A DNA stretch of 64,000 nt from Pithys albifrons albifrons (Eukaryota; Chordata; Aves; Passeriformes; Thamnophilidae): positions 5,043,939 through 5,107,938 of the forward strand of contig NC_092458.1 in the NCBI RefSeq assembly GCF_047495875.1. Direction: 5' to 3'. Positions 48,001-60,472 of the stretch are shown piece by piece; position 1 is the stretch's first letter; each line of letters opens with the position of its first letter. The notes below the pieces were generated by a model. That model was not told where the DNA came from. It searched no databases and was given only the letters and a program-made list of their open reading frames with translations. The position numbers were made by a program, and so were the translations under genes.

Positions 48001-50345
48001 ATAAAGTATGCTCTTTGCAAGGTGGTGAGGAGTTCACTGGCTGGGACATCACCCTGAAACATGTGCTGAGGCACTAATCAGCTCCCAAGACAGCTCTCAC
48101 CAGATGTGATTATACAAAAACTGTGGACCATTACTGACAATAGTAGTCATAGCTCTAAGCAACTTCTCCAAAGGGATGTCTCTCTGTAGCTGACTGAGAA
48201 GGGACCTTGAAGTCCATAATTGGGCACTTCAAAGCACTCACAGCTGTCTCACCAGAAACATCTAGGAAACTTTCAGAACAAGAAGGAAAACATCTGAATT
48301 TATAATTCTAGAGTTTTTCTCAAGACAACCAAAGGTAAGTCTGCCTGCCTCTGTTCACTGAGGAATGGATAAAAAAATACCATATATTTGCACCAAAATC
48401 ACTGAAAAAAGTTGGTGAGCTCTATGTTGTCAGAGCTTTAGGAAGCACTTTTTTGGGTCTCAGGCACAATTTATGCAGACTATCTACTACTCCTGTGTCC
48501 AGGGCCCTCTGATGAGATTTAACAGGAATGTTAATAAAATTCTGCTGTGAATTTACTGTCTCTATTCCTCCACTTCATTCCAGAATGATGCGACCATGGT
48601 TGGAACACTGTTTATAAATCCTACTGAGGAGAACAATTTAATAATATCATTTGAAATAAATAAAACCATATATAAACACAAGCATACCTGTTCACACAGC
48701 TGTACAGTGACTGTCAGTTTACAAGCAACACTGGCATTTCAAATGACAAAGATCATCCTGTCTCTAAATTGATGTCTCATGAAAGAATTACTCAGCTTCT
48801 GTGGTGCCTAGGAGAAGAGACTAACAAAGTAAAGCCAGATACCAGGGGATTAAATAGCACTCGGTTTTAACACTGTCTTCCAACACAGATGTTAACAACT
48901 TCTTGTCTACATTTTCTTTTGCTTTTTATAGAGTTTGTTCTTATATTAAGTGTCATCTAGGCTGTTGAAGGTAAACCAAGTGATCATCTATAGAAGGCAG
49001 AAAGAGGCCAAACCCTTTGGAAAACCACACTTAGACAAACTAGAAAATAGTCTCAAGAATGAACAGGCACAGCCAACTTTTGACCTTTTTCTGATGCACA
49101 ACTTGGTTGTGGGTTCTTTGGTATTTTAGGCCAGGTGATAAGTTTTTTTAAAGTTTGGGGAAATGTTTTGCAGCCTTGTGTGGATTGAACAGACATTTTT
49201 TAATTAGATATTTGTTCATAATTCTCTGCAATTTCTTGGGACTGGATTCAAGAACCAGGAAGCCTCAGATGTTTTGGTTTTGCTTTCTACTCCTTGGTGC
49301 CCAACTGGTAGGTCTCCCACAGAGCAATCCCACAGCCTGCAGAGTAAGTGTTACACTATCCTCAAATTTAAAGGAAACACTTAAAAGAATTTTCAGGAAG
49401 GAGAATTGTTGCAGGCTACATCTGGTCTCAACTATCACCCTCAAAAAATCCAAAAAATTGTGCAGGCTATGGAATATTGAGACCTTGGATAGCATGCTTT
49501 CTAAAATAATGCCATAGTACTTGTCCTTCTCCAGCTTGATGTTCATACCTCATGAGCACTACTGCAGACCATCTTCTTGACACTGACTGGAGAAAGCAGT
49601 GTAAGGATTATTTCTATGCCATTCAGACCCTTGGAACAGTAACAAGCAAGACCCTTCAAGGTCTTTGAGTGAAGAGCACAATAGTTTGAAGGGTTCTGAG
49701 CAGGAGGACAAAAGAATATTCAGCTACAGCTGAATAATATTCGGGAAATAGTAGGTTTCAATCCTGGACCATCTAAAGGAAGGGGAAAAGATAAGAAAGA
49801 AAGCAACAGATGTAGTATTGGATAATAATGATTCAGAATTATTTAATGCATTGTTTTGACAGACTTCAAATCATAAAAGTAAAAGCAGACCTTCTTAATA
49901 ATAAAATACAGATGGAGACAGAAACACAGCAGAGCAACAAAGAACATAATGGAAGATATTTGAAACTATTTTGACACTTTTTTCTCTTTAAACAATAGAA
50001 TTTACATAAATTTGTAAACTAGTCTGAATATATTTACGAGATGCAGAAAAACAGCAAGAAATGCTGTTAAAATAAAGGCTAAACTAACTCTTTTAGCCAT
50101 TTAACACCAACACTAATAGAACAAAGACATGAAAATTACTGTATAGCAAATATTGACTAATGGCTATCACATGATCATCAGTGTCATTGGACAGCATTCC
50201 TTTGAATTCTGTAGGATGAAGCTATATTTGGCTAGCTGTGGAATGCTGGTGTACTGCTTTTACTAGAAAATGTATTTATTTATATTTACAGACGATTGCT
50301 GTGGAAAACCTTGAAACTTAAAACACAGCTCTCTGAACAGATGAC
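39075..50345. other. Long unique stretch, no gene seen
   Basis: About 11 kb without a recognised gene or transposon. Local features are G-rich runs at 40223-40242 (G7, TA, G4, A, G5) and 44695-44711, and a small palindrome ATTCAGCT-AC-AGCTGAAT at 49718-49735. Frames of 85-120 codons (41211-41477 minus, 41581-41838 plus, 45611-45895 plus, 49155-49517 plus) have no domains I recognise. If this window is intronic or intergenic, such sequence is expected. Confidence 0.5.
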
Positions 50346-51243
50346 TGTGGGGTGATGGCCTGATAGGCCTTGATGAGTTGAGGGAAACACCTCAGCCCCC
50401 TGGAGGGATGCTGATAAGTGTTTGGTGTTACCAAAGAATGGAATGTTATTGAGTTAGCATGGCCTTTCTTTGCCACCCCCTGTGGCACCCTGCAGACCCA
50501 AGGAGCCACCCCCTCAGGCATCTGTATCACCCCCAGAACACTGACTTTAGTCACACGAAACCACCTGAAGAAAAAAAGAGGTAGAAAAAGAAGTGGAGTT
50601 TAAACTAAAACTGGGGAGAAATGCCATCATCTCTACTGGGGTAAGTTCTAGCACCTTGTCCTGTCTTCTCCCACCTCTTGGAACAATGTAGGGGTGAGAA
50701 TATCATGTCCTTTCTATACTTTATAACTTGTACTTTACTCTCTTACAAAGCTTATTCCTTTATACATTCTATCTTACATCTTATGATAACAGCTACTTTG
50801 ATTCTTACTTTATAAGCACCTTCTTCACTAACTGTGTTTTGCCACTTTAATACTAATAACAGTAACTTGCTTTACACTTTGCTACTTTATATTAGTTATT
50901 GTGTTCTTTTGCAGTATGCAGTTTCTTTTTTAAATATGTGCTGATGAGAAGCAGCTCTGTTCTTTTGCTTTGTGTTACAGACAGAGTGGTGTGCAAACTA
51001 TTTTATTGCCCTCTGTTATTGAAAGGGTGTCTAGATATGTGTTTTAGGTGGCTGTGTTTCTAGTCAGTAGTTTTTTGTTGCTAGTTTCTGTCGTGAGAGC
51101 GGGATATATTGCTGTACTGAAACTTAAGTTTGGTGTGCTCATCTCTGTAAAATGTGTTTTGTGCTGGTTTCTTTGGGGTTTTTTGTTATCAATTAAATAC
51201 AATCTTGCAGCTAAACATTATCACCGGCAATGCAAAACCCACA
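50346..51243 (+). mobile_element. Probable solo LTR of about 900 bp, ERVL-like
   Basis: The element starts TGTGGGGTGATGG and ends GCAATGCAAAACCCACA. It is flanked by ATGAC (50341-50345) and ATAAC (51244-51248), a 5-bp duplication with one mismatch. An ATTAAA signal at 51192-51197 sits about 45 bp before the 3' end. The last ~25 bases (CACCGGCAATGCAAAACCC) have the form of an LTR U5 end seen in songbird elements. The promoter region is not obvious; a T-rich segment fills 50690-51040. No internal region is present. The mismatch in the TSD and the lack of a second copy here make the call less firm than for 4665-5290. The 126-codon plus frame at 51048-51428 starts inside it and is not a gene. Confidence 0.62.
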
Positions 51244-51314
51244 ATAACTGTCACATACTTGTATTAATAAATGTTATTTCAGGAGCTGCTGTGGGGAAAG
51301 TTCTTTTCTTGCTA

Positions 51315-51708
51315 TTAAGTGTGGTCTCATATCAGAGCTTAGAAACCCTTCCAACCTGTGTGCTGTCCATAGTCAATAGGCAGTGCTGGGAAACATCAGG
51401 CTCTAATTTTCTGGAGGTGCTTATATAGCTATAAGTTCTCCCTGGCTTAAATGTGGTCTCATATCTGGGGTCAGAAACCCTTCCAATCTGTGTGCTATCC
51501 TAGTTTGGTAGGCAGTGTTGGGCACATAAGGATCTCGTTATCTGGAGGCGCTTATTGCTAATAAGTTTTCCTTGGCTTAAGTGTGGTCATCATAGGGGAG
51601 TCAAAAATCTTTCCAGCCTGTGTTCTGTTCAGTTTTCGACAGGCAGTGCTGAGTTCATAAAGCTTTGATTATTCCAAGGACGCTTATAGCTAATAACTTT
51701 TATTTAAT
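51315..51708 (+). repeat. 130-bp tandem repeat, three copies
   Basis: Three head-to-tail units begin at 51315, 51447 and 51577 (132, 130 and about 132 bp). Each unit has the same landmarks in order: TTAAGTGTGGTC, an AAACCCTTCCA-like block, CTGTGTGCT, AGGCAGTGCTG, and a GCTTAT...TAAGTT...TTGGC end. Units agree at very roughly three-quarters of positions by eye, so the duplications are not recent. The spacing is too long and the units too diverged for a CRISPR-like array, and there is no coding frame. A degraded piece of a further unit may lie at about 51280-51314. Origin is unknown: it may be a small satellite, or the remnant of a larger unrecognised element. Confidence 0.8.
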
Positions 51709-54700
51709 ACAGGTGAGAATAGAAATCTTTGCATTTCTGTCTCTCCTCCCTTTCTTGTGACAGATGACTAAATGTAAAAATACCTTCAAATTCATGGTGA
51801 CTTTAGTCAGGTAAGATTCAGATCTTGAACTGTGAAGCATCATAGGTACCTTCTGTTTAACATCCAAATTCAGAAGGCACCCCAACGTATTCATCTAAAG
51901 TCCATAACTACCTAAACTGCCCATCTTGCATATCTGCAGGGCTTACCATACTGTCCACTGAATCCTCAGTCCTCATGCCAGCCAGCCAGCTGCTGACCCA
52001 CTACATAGGGAGCCATTAGTGCCACCCATCTCACACTGACTATCCCAGCCAAGGGCTGGAGAACTTACATGGCTGAGAAAAATGGAGCAATCAGAGTCCT
52101 CTACCAATGTAAAAGTACCTATTTAACTCACCTTTGAGCTTATCCAAGTGCAGGAAAGGACAGACAGTCCATCTGATAGTCCATTTGCCAGGACTGAGTA
52201 ATATTAGGCTGGGAATTAGGAAAGATAGGAAGGAATAAAAATTGACATGGTTAATAGGGATATTAGTGGGTAACAATAGGAATTTGGCCAGAGAAAGGTC
52301 AAGCAGGTATGAATAAGGAAGAATTAATAAAAGAATGACCTGACCTACAGAACCAGGAGGAGCAACTGGCAGAACAGACAGGGAACAGGCAGAAATGCAT
52401 AAGGGGGAGGACAAGGCAAGTCTTGTTAGCAGCTATCATATTCTCAACAAATTCAAACAAGTGCAACAGTGACTTCAGTGGAGCTGTAGTTGCATGTCTG
52501 CGAAGACAGTAAAAGGCAAAACATCTACATGTCTGAGCTCTAACTTCCACAATTGTGTATATACACACACCAACAAGCAGTATTACCTCAAACTGATGTG
52601 ACATATTTTTTATTCTTGGAGACAGACTGGGCTCAGGAACAGCAACAATATTAAAACCATGCTTGTATTTTGCATGAACACCATACTTAGCACATTAACA
52701 GCTGTTTTTCCCCATAGATCTGCCCTCTAACTGAAGCCATTTTACTTCTTCCAGAATCATAATAGAGCTGTGGATGTTTCTGGACACCATATGAAACAGT
52801 TTAGCAAGTCCTCAGTTAGATCATGGATCCAAAGTGACTGCAGTGGCTGTGCTACCTGGCTTGAAGAGATGAATCTGAAGATCTGGAAGGGACAGTGAAA
52901 GCAAACTTTGGATATGAATGGAGATGGCTAAGCTAACAGTAAAGAGAGAAGTAAGTAGGAAATTAGGCCAATCTGAGTTAAAAATGCAATGTACAACTCT
53001 TTCATATGAAATAAAGGACAGGAAAGGCTAACAAATTAAAGGAAAGTAAATACAGGTTTCAAGGGGATGCCTATTAAAACAGTTTCTCTGTCTGCACTTC
53101 TGTGTTCAAAGCAGCCCACCCTAAGCAGCAAGAGAGAGCAAGTGATGTATTGGATATACTTTGAGAGTTTGTGTCTCTTCCCACCATTTTCAGGCTTTCC
53201 TATACCTCAGAGGAGAGCACTGTGGGATGGAGAGATACTAAACATGAGAAAATTCAGCCGAGTTCTCAACAGGAATTGCTATCACCATATAATTTGTAAT
53301 TAATTACCTCTTTTGTTTTTATCCAGAGGACCATGTGTGATTTATTTGCTCAAATGCACAAGCACTCAAATGCAGAGCTTGCTCATTCTCTGATGTTAAA
53401 GGAAATAATCTACCCTTCTGACATATCATCACCCCCAACAACATAGAGGTTTACAATTGCAGAGGGGTTTTATTCCCAAGGGGAACACATTTTATTTGTG
53501 TGTTTGTTTGTTTTGCACTGTATTTCTTATTAACAACATGCAAAGAAAATGATCTTTATCCTTGCTGAGACGTAATGTCTCTTTAGCAATTAAGGTGAAA
53601 GCAGATGAACTCTCAAAACAGATGAAAACCAGTTATATTGCATGGACGATTAAACCCAAATTATATAAATTCTACATTTTCATGGACAACACAAATATTG
53701 TACCTGCTTCCCTCTTGCCTTGTAATGTTTTTGTAACTATTTACACCTGTGCTGTGTGGGTCTAAACTGCATTATGAATTGTACAGGCCTGTTTTTCTGT
53801 ATGTATGTATATTTTACACTTCCTGTCCACAAATGCAAATGAATGGATAAAAGCAAAAAGCAGTGGTAAATCAGTCACTGGGTTTTGCCTCTGAGCTCTT
53901 TCCTTGATTGACTCAATAACAGAGCTGGTCAGCTCCTAATGAAGCAAATTTCCACTGCTGGTAAGTTGAAATTAAATATTGTGTAGAAACATGTTTCTTC
54001 TGTGAACATTTGCTTGGGTAGGGAAAATAGAATATTTTTAAAGGGAACATTTGGGGGGGGGTTGTCTGAAAATTGATTTTTTCATTTATTTTTACTTTTA
54101 GCATTGTTAAAACTTTTTTTACATCCTGTGGTACTGTAAAAATTATTAGCATAAACTTTTATATGAAGCATGTCAATCAAGAGGAAACAAATGCTGCAGA
54201 CTGTAGCAGCATTCAACAGAAACATAAATTTGGCATGTTCATCCTATTTCAGAATGGAAGAAGAATGTCAATAAAAAAATTGGGAGCAAGGCATGTTGAT
54301 TTAGACCTAGCCCAGTCTAAATACTAATCCATCAGAAACTACTAGGGTGCCTCTAGAACAGGAATTATTTATGGACTTCAGCAGATCTTCCACTACCCTT
54401 GTTCTGTTTTTAAAACATTGCATATCTTTTGGCTTTCTCTTCTCTAGAGTTTATGTTCTACTTCATTTCTGGCTTACCAGCTTCTTATTCTTTATTTTTT
54501 TAATTTCTCCTTCCCTTCTGATTTTTAATTACTGATAAATGCAGCTTGGATGTCTTTCATTCATTTTCTGTGATTTTGTTTCTTTGAACATGTAAGACAC
54601 AGTTACATCCTACCTACTTATGCTGTAGCTGTCCTGTCATATAGAAGCAGGTAGCTCTAACAGCCTTGTGGGACTGCTGCCCTTCCCAGGATCCTCCTCC

Positions 54701-55846
54701 TTAGTCCATACTTGTCAGTCTCCACTCTGTCCTTACCCACGTTTGCTTCCCAGAAGAGCCATGAAGGCACAGTGCAGGTGCTGAGTACCTGTGTCCATCC
54801 CCAGCACATAACCAGCAAACTGCAAAGATTGTTGCAGACAGTTGGACAGAGCCATAATGCCAATTCCTAAAGTATCACTTTCTGGACCAGAGGCTACACA
54901 TGGGTGATGGGCAAGTGTGGCACAGAGGAGTTGTAGACACCACAAAAATGCACCCACCAACCAACCCCAGTTGCCCTGAGCTTTTGGTGATGTGCTCATG
55001 CTCCTGTCTCCTTTCTCACCTCAGTACCATGGTCTGATCCATAGGGCACAATGCAAAGTCCAGCCTCTCAGAGCTGACAGGAAAGGGATCACCCAGTTTC
55101 TGAATCCTGAAAAAGGAAGAGTCTGCCTGTTTGACCTAAAAGGTTGGTTCAGAGCTTGGAAAAGTGTAGTTTTGTCTGTGCTGTGACCTCTGACAAGAAG
55201 CATTTTGTTACTCTGGGGTGAGGGCAGCAGATAAGCAAGGCCTGAACTGGGAGGGGAAGGTCTCATTTAGCTGCTTTGTAATTCACAGCAACAGCCATTG
55301 CTCATTTGAGAGCCCATTGCCTCCCCATAGAAGCTTCCTTGAGGACGAATGTTAAAATTCTGAACAAAAAAAAAAAACTTTCTTGAGTTACACTAAATCC
55401 AAGGAGCTTGTATGATAGCTTAAGCATGTAATGAATGCTGTAATTAAGGCTGAGGACTGCTGCTGGTTTGGATAATTTATAGGGATTTCTTGCATGGAGC
55501 TGTTTTTTCAAGCAAAATGGACAAAGCTTAATCACACTGCATATTAGAGTTCCATTTATAAATGGTTAAGAAATAATTAATACATTATTAAGACATTTTG
55601 GAGGGAAACGTTTAAGCCAGTAGGTCAGTAGGGGTTAGATTTACATGACATGCAAGTCCAAAACCTCAGGCTAGCTTCTACCTAAATTAGCTTTTCTTCA
55701 AATGCTTGCATTCCTATCCATAAAATTCCCTCAGTACATGATTTCTGCCAGTAGGTATGCCAACTATCACGTACTCCTTGACAAAAACAATGCTCTCAGC
55801 ATAGCTCAGGTCTTTGTACAAGCAACAGCAATAGTCTGCCAGATTT

Positions 55847-55864
55847 CAGCAGCAGCAGCAGCAG
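55847..55864 (+). repeat. (CAG)6 microsatellite
   Basis: Six perfect CAG units. They fall in a 62-codon frame where they would read as alanine, but nothing supports that frame as a gene. Confidence 0.9.
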
Positions 55865-56088
55865 TTCACCTGTTCTCAAGCTCCTTCTAAGCCTCTATTA
55901 CAGAGCAGAGCCTGCACCTACTTCATAACCCAGTCAGCAGAGTATTTGTTTCAGAAGCAAGCAGACAGGTTGACCTCTCAGCTGCTGTGGGAAGCAAAAC
56001 TAACATGCAAATTCATCCCCAAGAGACCTTGGTGGAAGAAAAGCTGCCTCCTGCCTCAGGAGGAGAGGTCTGCGGGTGCAGAGGTGAC

Positions 56089-56108
56089 CTGTCCTCTCCA
56101 GAGGACAG
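56089..56108. repeat. 20-bp hairpin palindrome
   Basis: CTGTCCTCT, a CC spacer and AGAGGACAG form a perfect 9-bp stem. It sits in a GC-richer patch together with another imperfect inverted repeat just upstream (CCTCCTG...CAGGAGG, about 56048-56064). Confidence 0.8.
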
Positions 56109-56519
56109 AGGCATTTGGGAGAGAGGGTTCAGCTCTAAGGCTCAGGGAAAGGCATGACAGTACAAAAGGAAAAACAAACCCAGAATTGGATGTGAAGGTA
56201 GAAGTCACAGGAGGCAGTGGCAGAACTGCAGGCATGGCTATTTGTGCTGATTCAGTCCCAGCTAAATCCCATGCTAGCTGTAGGAATCATCTCAATTAGC
56301 TCCACCTGCAAAAACTCAGGCATCTCTTCAGTCAGTGAAGAGCACTCTGTCTCTTTGAAAGAACATCCACTTCTTTATAACCTACATCACTATTATTCTC
56401 CAACTCAGTCTATATTTACTGTGAAGCAGAATACATGGCATGTTGCTGGCCTGATCTGCATGTGATATTTAATCATTAGGCCATTCCACCAAGGGACTTG
56501 CAGGCAATGCTACTTTCCA

Positions 56520-56670
56520 GACAGCAGTGCTGAGTTACTTTGCAGAAGTAAATCATTAGTAGCTTTCATCCAATTATCTGCATCTTGCTAAGCAATCTCC
56601 ACATTAAATGCCTTTGATCAAATCTTCAGATGGTTTAATTAGCAGACTTCAGGAGCCCATGTCAGTTGTA
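56520..56670. promoter_or_regulatory. Candidate enhancer with TCF/LEF, E-box and homeodomain sites
   Basis: In 150 bases of non-repetitive DNA there is CCTTTGATCAAA (56611-56622, a strong TCF/LEF-type site), CAGATG (56627-56632, E-box) and TTTAATTAGC (56634-56643, homeodomain). Upstream are CCAATTATC and AAATCATTAG. Three different developmental factor sites within about 35 bp is unusual for random sequence. No promoter or exon is nearby. The call rests only on motif density and needs conservation data. Confidence 0.3.
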
Positions 56671-58544
56671 AGACCTAAAATTCTACCCTTTACTAATCAT
56701 TACTAAGTACATCTTTCCGCCTTACTCCATCACACCAGTATTACCCTTCACTGCACAGAAGGAAATACAGCTGAGCCCTTCTAACCTACACACAAATGTT
56801 AAACAGCAATTTTTCTGTTGCATGGGTTTTGTCTGTGTTAGTTGGCATTAAAAACAAATATGTATGTCAGGAAAGGCACCAGCGGCATAATAAATATGAT
56901 CTTGCGTAAGCATAAGTCTACACTCATAAGCCTACCTCCTCCATCTCTGTACTCTCACACAGTGTTTTATCTGTTGGAAATGTTCCAGGCCTTGTCCTCT
57001 TGAATCTGAGTTTTGTGTCTCTGGGTGACATCAAACAGAATGCCTCTATACTGGATGCCAGCATATAAGTCTAAAATTGCCTAAAAGTGGAATTTAGAAG
57101 AAGATAAATCTGTTCTATTGCTGTGGAAATGATCACTCTGTCTAAGGCAAATGTCTAACCTGTGTTTGCCACTTAAACTCACAGAGGTTTAATCTCTCTC
57201 CTTCCATAGGCTAGTGGGAGAATTTAGGATTCTGAACTGGATCCCCTCAGGCCACATAAACACTGGAGCCCCTGCCAGGGTGTGCTCACAGCCACATTGC
57301 ACTGTATTGTGGCCACATGGCAATGCAGGAGACCTCAGAAGAAAACAATACCACCTCATCATCCATCTCTTAGTTTTGCAGTAGGACAGTTCAGACAGGC
57401 AGCAGGGGAGCTGCCATCCTTTCCTGCAGATTCCATGACCTTGACAACAGCATTGGACCTCTAAAGAGACCCTGCCCCACCAATTAATCTGAGGCACCCA
57501 TAAATTAAATCCCTCAAACTGTGCAACACAAATGTCTGAGAACCTCACTCTTCTTCCTGCCTATAGTTTCTTTTATTTCCCCATAATGTTCACTCTGGAT
57601 TTGCACACTGTCACCCGTATTATTTTGTTTTGTTAAATAAAATTTAAATCAATAAGCCTGTTATTCCCTTTGTGCTTGGTCATTAGACAGTGTGGGAAGT
57701 TATGGCACACTAGTGAAATCACAGTCAGAAGCTGATTTGTGTCTGCAGGTTTTATCAACATACATAAAACTGACATTCAAAAGTGTGTCTCACTCTTTTA
57801 TTACAAAAATTTACCTATTTTCTCCCTTCCTCCCACATCCAACAACAACAACGGGGAAGAAGTTTTCTTAGTAAAATGGCATTTGACACTCCAAAGTGCA
57901 AAATGAGCTTGTGAATGATACTAATTTACCCAACCATCATGGCTCAGGCAGTTTTACTTGCCAAGGAAGTGTGACAAAGAAAATGCAATTGTTCAGGGAA
58001 TTGTGCAAGTAATAAAATGCTATTTTACGGTACTTAAAGAAAATTAACAAGAGCAGGCATAGAATAGTTACACTGATGTCTTTAAAATTATCTAAGTGCA
58101 ATAAGTGAACAAGGATTGAGGTCAAGAAAAGAAGGACTCTTTAAAAGTGATTACTCTGATGAGCAATTTTGTTCTTCAGCCTATTTGTTTTGGATAAAAT
58201 GTCTACATCTTCATTTCTCTGTGTTTTACTTTCCAATATTACAGAGGTAGAGCAATTCTCTAGACTCATTTGCCAGGATGATACGTTTTGGAGGATGGAA
58301 GATGTACCAGCATCTTGTTTTTTAAAATACATTGCTCAGTTCGACGGTGCGATGTCCAGACTTCAAATGTCTCATCAGAGTCTTCAGCCCCAAGATAGGC
58401 TTTCTCTTTGTCAGTAAAGTGTATGCAAGGAAAGGAAAATCCAAATGCTAGAGCAGAGCCAACCATGGGAGGATGACTGTCAGTGGCTCAGCCCATACCT
58501 GCTCCTCTTTAGTTCAATAAGCCAATAATCCAACACCACCTGGG
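56671..58544. other. Unique sequence, no gene seen
   Basis: The 119-codon minus frame at 57189-57548 and the 60-codon plus frame at 57282-57464 lie on opposite strands of the same DNA and have no family match that I recognise. The rest is ordinary AT-rich sequence. Confidence 0.5.
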
Positions 58545-59110
58545 TATTGCCTGAAAAGACTATGGAGAAAAATACTCCAGGCCAGTTTTAGTAGGAGATA
58601 AGGGAGCAGAAGCTTTAATGAGCACCCAGGCTCCACCAGGAATACACATCCACGCATATGTCTCAAACATTGGTTTCTTGCTGTTTATAATAATGCCCAT
58701 CCACTCCCCATTCACCCATCCCTCAGTTCTGCCCCATTACGGCCCCAGCACACCTCGTCCAGTATTGAGTCTGGGAGGGTTCTGGGATTCCTCTTTCATC
58801 ATCTTCATCTTCCTCATAACACATCAGGTTCTTGGAGGTTTTCCAGCATTCTGGTGTTCTAGGTCACTCTGCCTATGTTTATGTCTCCTGGTGCAGGCCT
58901 TGAGGTGTTTTTCAGCCATTCTACATTGCAAAAGGAGACTAAACAGCTAACGGAATTTCAGGAGTTGGTATGGGATGGGGTTGGTATGTATAAACATTGA
59001 ACTACTGAGGTTACTTTTACTGGTACATTAAAATCTACATTCACTCCAGCTACTTCTAAAATCTATAAAATATTAAAAAGTCAAGAATCAAGAAAATCTC
59101 TGAGGCATCA
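58545..59110 (-). mobile_element. Diverged solo LTR (TGATGCC family, copy C), TSD TGGG
   Basis: Read on the minus strand this 566-bp element parallels 14305-14885 end to end. It has TGATGCC at the start, two TAGATTTTA motifs, a TGTTTAGTCTCCTTT block, ACATAAACATAGGCAGAGTGACC, and a TATA box (TATAAA, plus coordinates 58684-58689). Then come GTATTCCTG, an ATTAAA signal (58614-58619) and a CTTATCTCCTACTAAA tail. The 3' terminus reads GGCAATA instead of GGCATCA, so the final CA has decayed. TGGG flanks both sides (58541-58544 and 59111-59114), matching the 4-bp TSD length of copies A and B. It is clearly more diverged than A is from B, so it is an older insertion or a different subfamily. The plus-strand frame 58618-58950 is an antisense by-product. 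Confidence 0.85.
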
Positions 59111-60472
59111 TGGGCATACAGCTGAGCAACCCTCTTTGTACTTCCATGCTTGTCAAAAGGCTGTTCTGACACTGTCTATTTGTCACTCAGCTCTCCTGAT
59201 ATCAGCTAACCATTAAATATCCCAGATGCCCAGGTAGTGACTTTTGATCTACTGGCCCAACAGCTGAACCACATTTTTGAATGCCTATTTTGTAAGAAAT
59301 TAATATTTAATTTAGGTGAAGGAGTCAGGTGTTAATAATGTTAAGGCCATGTATTTGATCTCCACACAGGCCATTCACTTAACAGCTGGACTTGATGATC
59401 CTTGTGAATCAGAATATTCTGTGACTGGAAGGAAGTTTAGACTGCACTAGAACCTGCTTTCATGTATAATTTTAATGTATTTTCTCTCTTCCCACACTCC
59501 TCTAATAACGATATAAATAGCAAATATCTTGACAGTTGGACTGGTTGAAGGACAAGTTTTAAAAGGTAATCTAGTTGCCTATCTTGTATTCTTTTCCTTC
59601 ACTGGACATATCCTTAATTCACTTCAGGTGGCCCAGATGAGGGGTTTTATATTAAGTATTACTGAATTTTCTGTTTCCAAAGCGAAAGCAATTCTTCAGC
59701 ATGTAATAACCAGGCTTTTGTGTAGAAAGCAGCCAGAAGCCATTTTGGTGGGTGAAAGAAATGAAGTGCTTTTGTAACTACAAAGGCTGAAAAATAGAGA
59801 CATGACCTCTACATTTTGATTTTCCTAAACCTGAAAGGCTGCCTGCTGACTCCAGGTAGCAGCCAGATCTCACAGCCCGGACAAATATATCCTCTTTCAA
59901 GTGATTATCTGAAAAAGGACAAAATGTGCTAACTCTTTAACAACATATATATATTTATACAAAAATATATATTTATTTATATTTTTGTGCAAATAACCCC
60001 CTGATAGAGAAAAACTGTCAGCTATTAGTTTCCAGGCGCCATCACTTCATATATGGCAAACTGCTGGGCACTTCTCTTTCAGACAAGATGGAGCAGTTAT
60101 CCTAGTATTTGCAGAAGTGTCTTTACCTCTGCACTTGCTCTGTAGGCCCTCTGGTATCATAGGTGTTGGTATAGTCATCTAAAACACACAGCTACAACCC
60201 ACAGCTACAACCACACACTATATGCCTGATCTGTTTTCTGGCTGTTGTATTCTGTTTTGCCTCATGAATTGCAATCAGCATTCAGGGATTTGCTTCTGGG
60301 AATACAGAACTCCTTGGGCTTTACATTGATGGCACAAGTGTTTCCCTTTCTCAGGGACTTTCTCATCTATCAAAGTCTCCAACTTCTCTCCAGGAATGAG
60401 ATAAATGTAAAGGTATAGTTCAGTTCTTCAGTCACATTCCCATTACTTTTCATATTGGAAGCCTTTCCTCAC
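59111..60472. other. Unique spacer with a possible CR1 tail and AT-rich run
   Basis: At 59386-59430 the plus strand resembles a short CR1 3' end (GCTGGACTTGATGATCCTTG, later ATTCTGTGACT), but it is only about 45 bp. An AT-only-like stretch, mostly TATA/TTTA steps, lies at 59942-59988. No gene recognised. Confidence 0.45.

Larger units (their letters stand above)
51709..56519. other. Unique sequence with simple repeats, no gene seen
   Basis: No gene recognised. It includes a (CAG)6 run at 55847-55864 and a palindrome at 56089-56108 (listed separately) in a GC-richer patch (55950-56250). Overlapping opposite-strand frames at 54657-55266 and the 117-codon plus frame at 55946-56299 show no domain I know. 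Confidence 0.5.

Noticed and set aside
49155..49517. 120-codon plus-strand frame
   Set aside because: No recognisable domain, overlapped by a 93-codon minus-strand frame, and in otherwise ordinary AT-rich DNA.
51315..51708. CRISPR-like or coding repeat array
   Set aside because: Units are about 130 bp, contiguous and diverged, with no unique spacers and no open frame through them; the genome is vertebrate.
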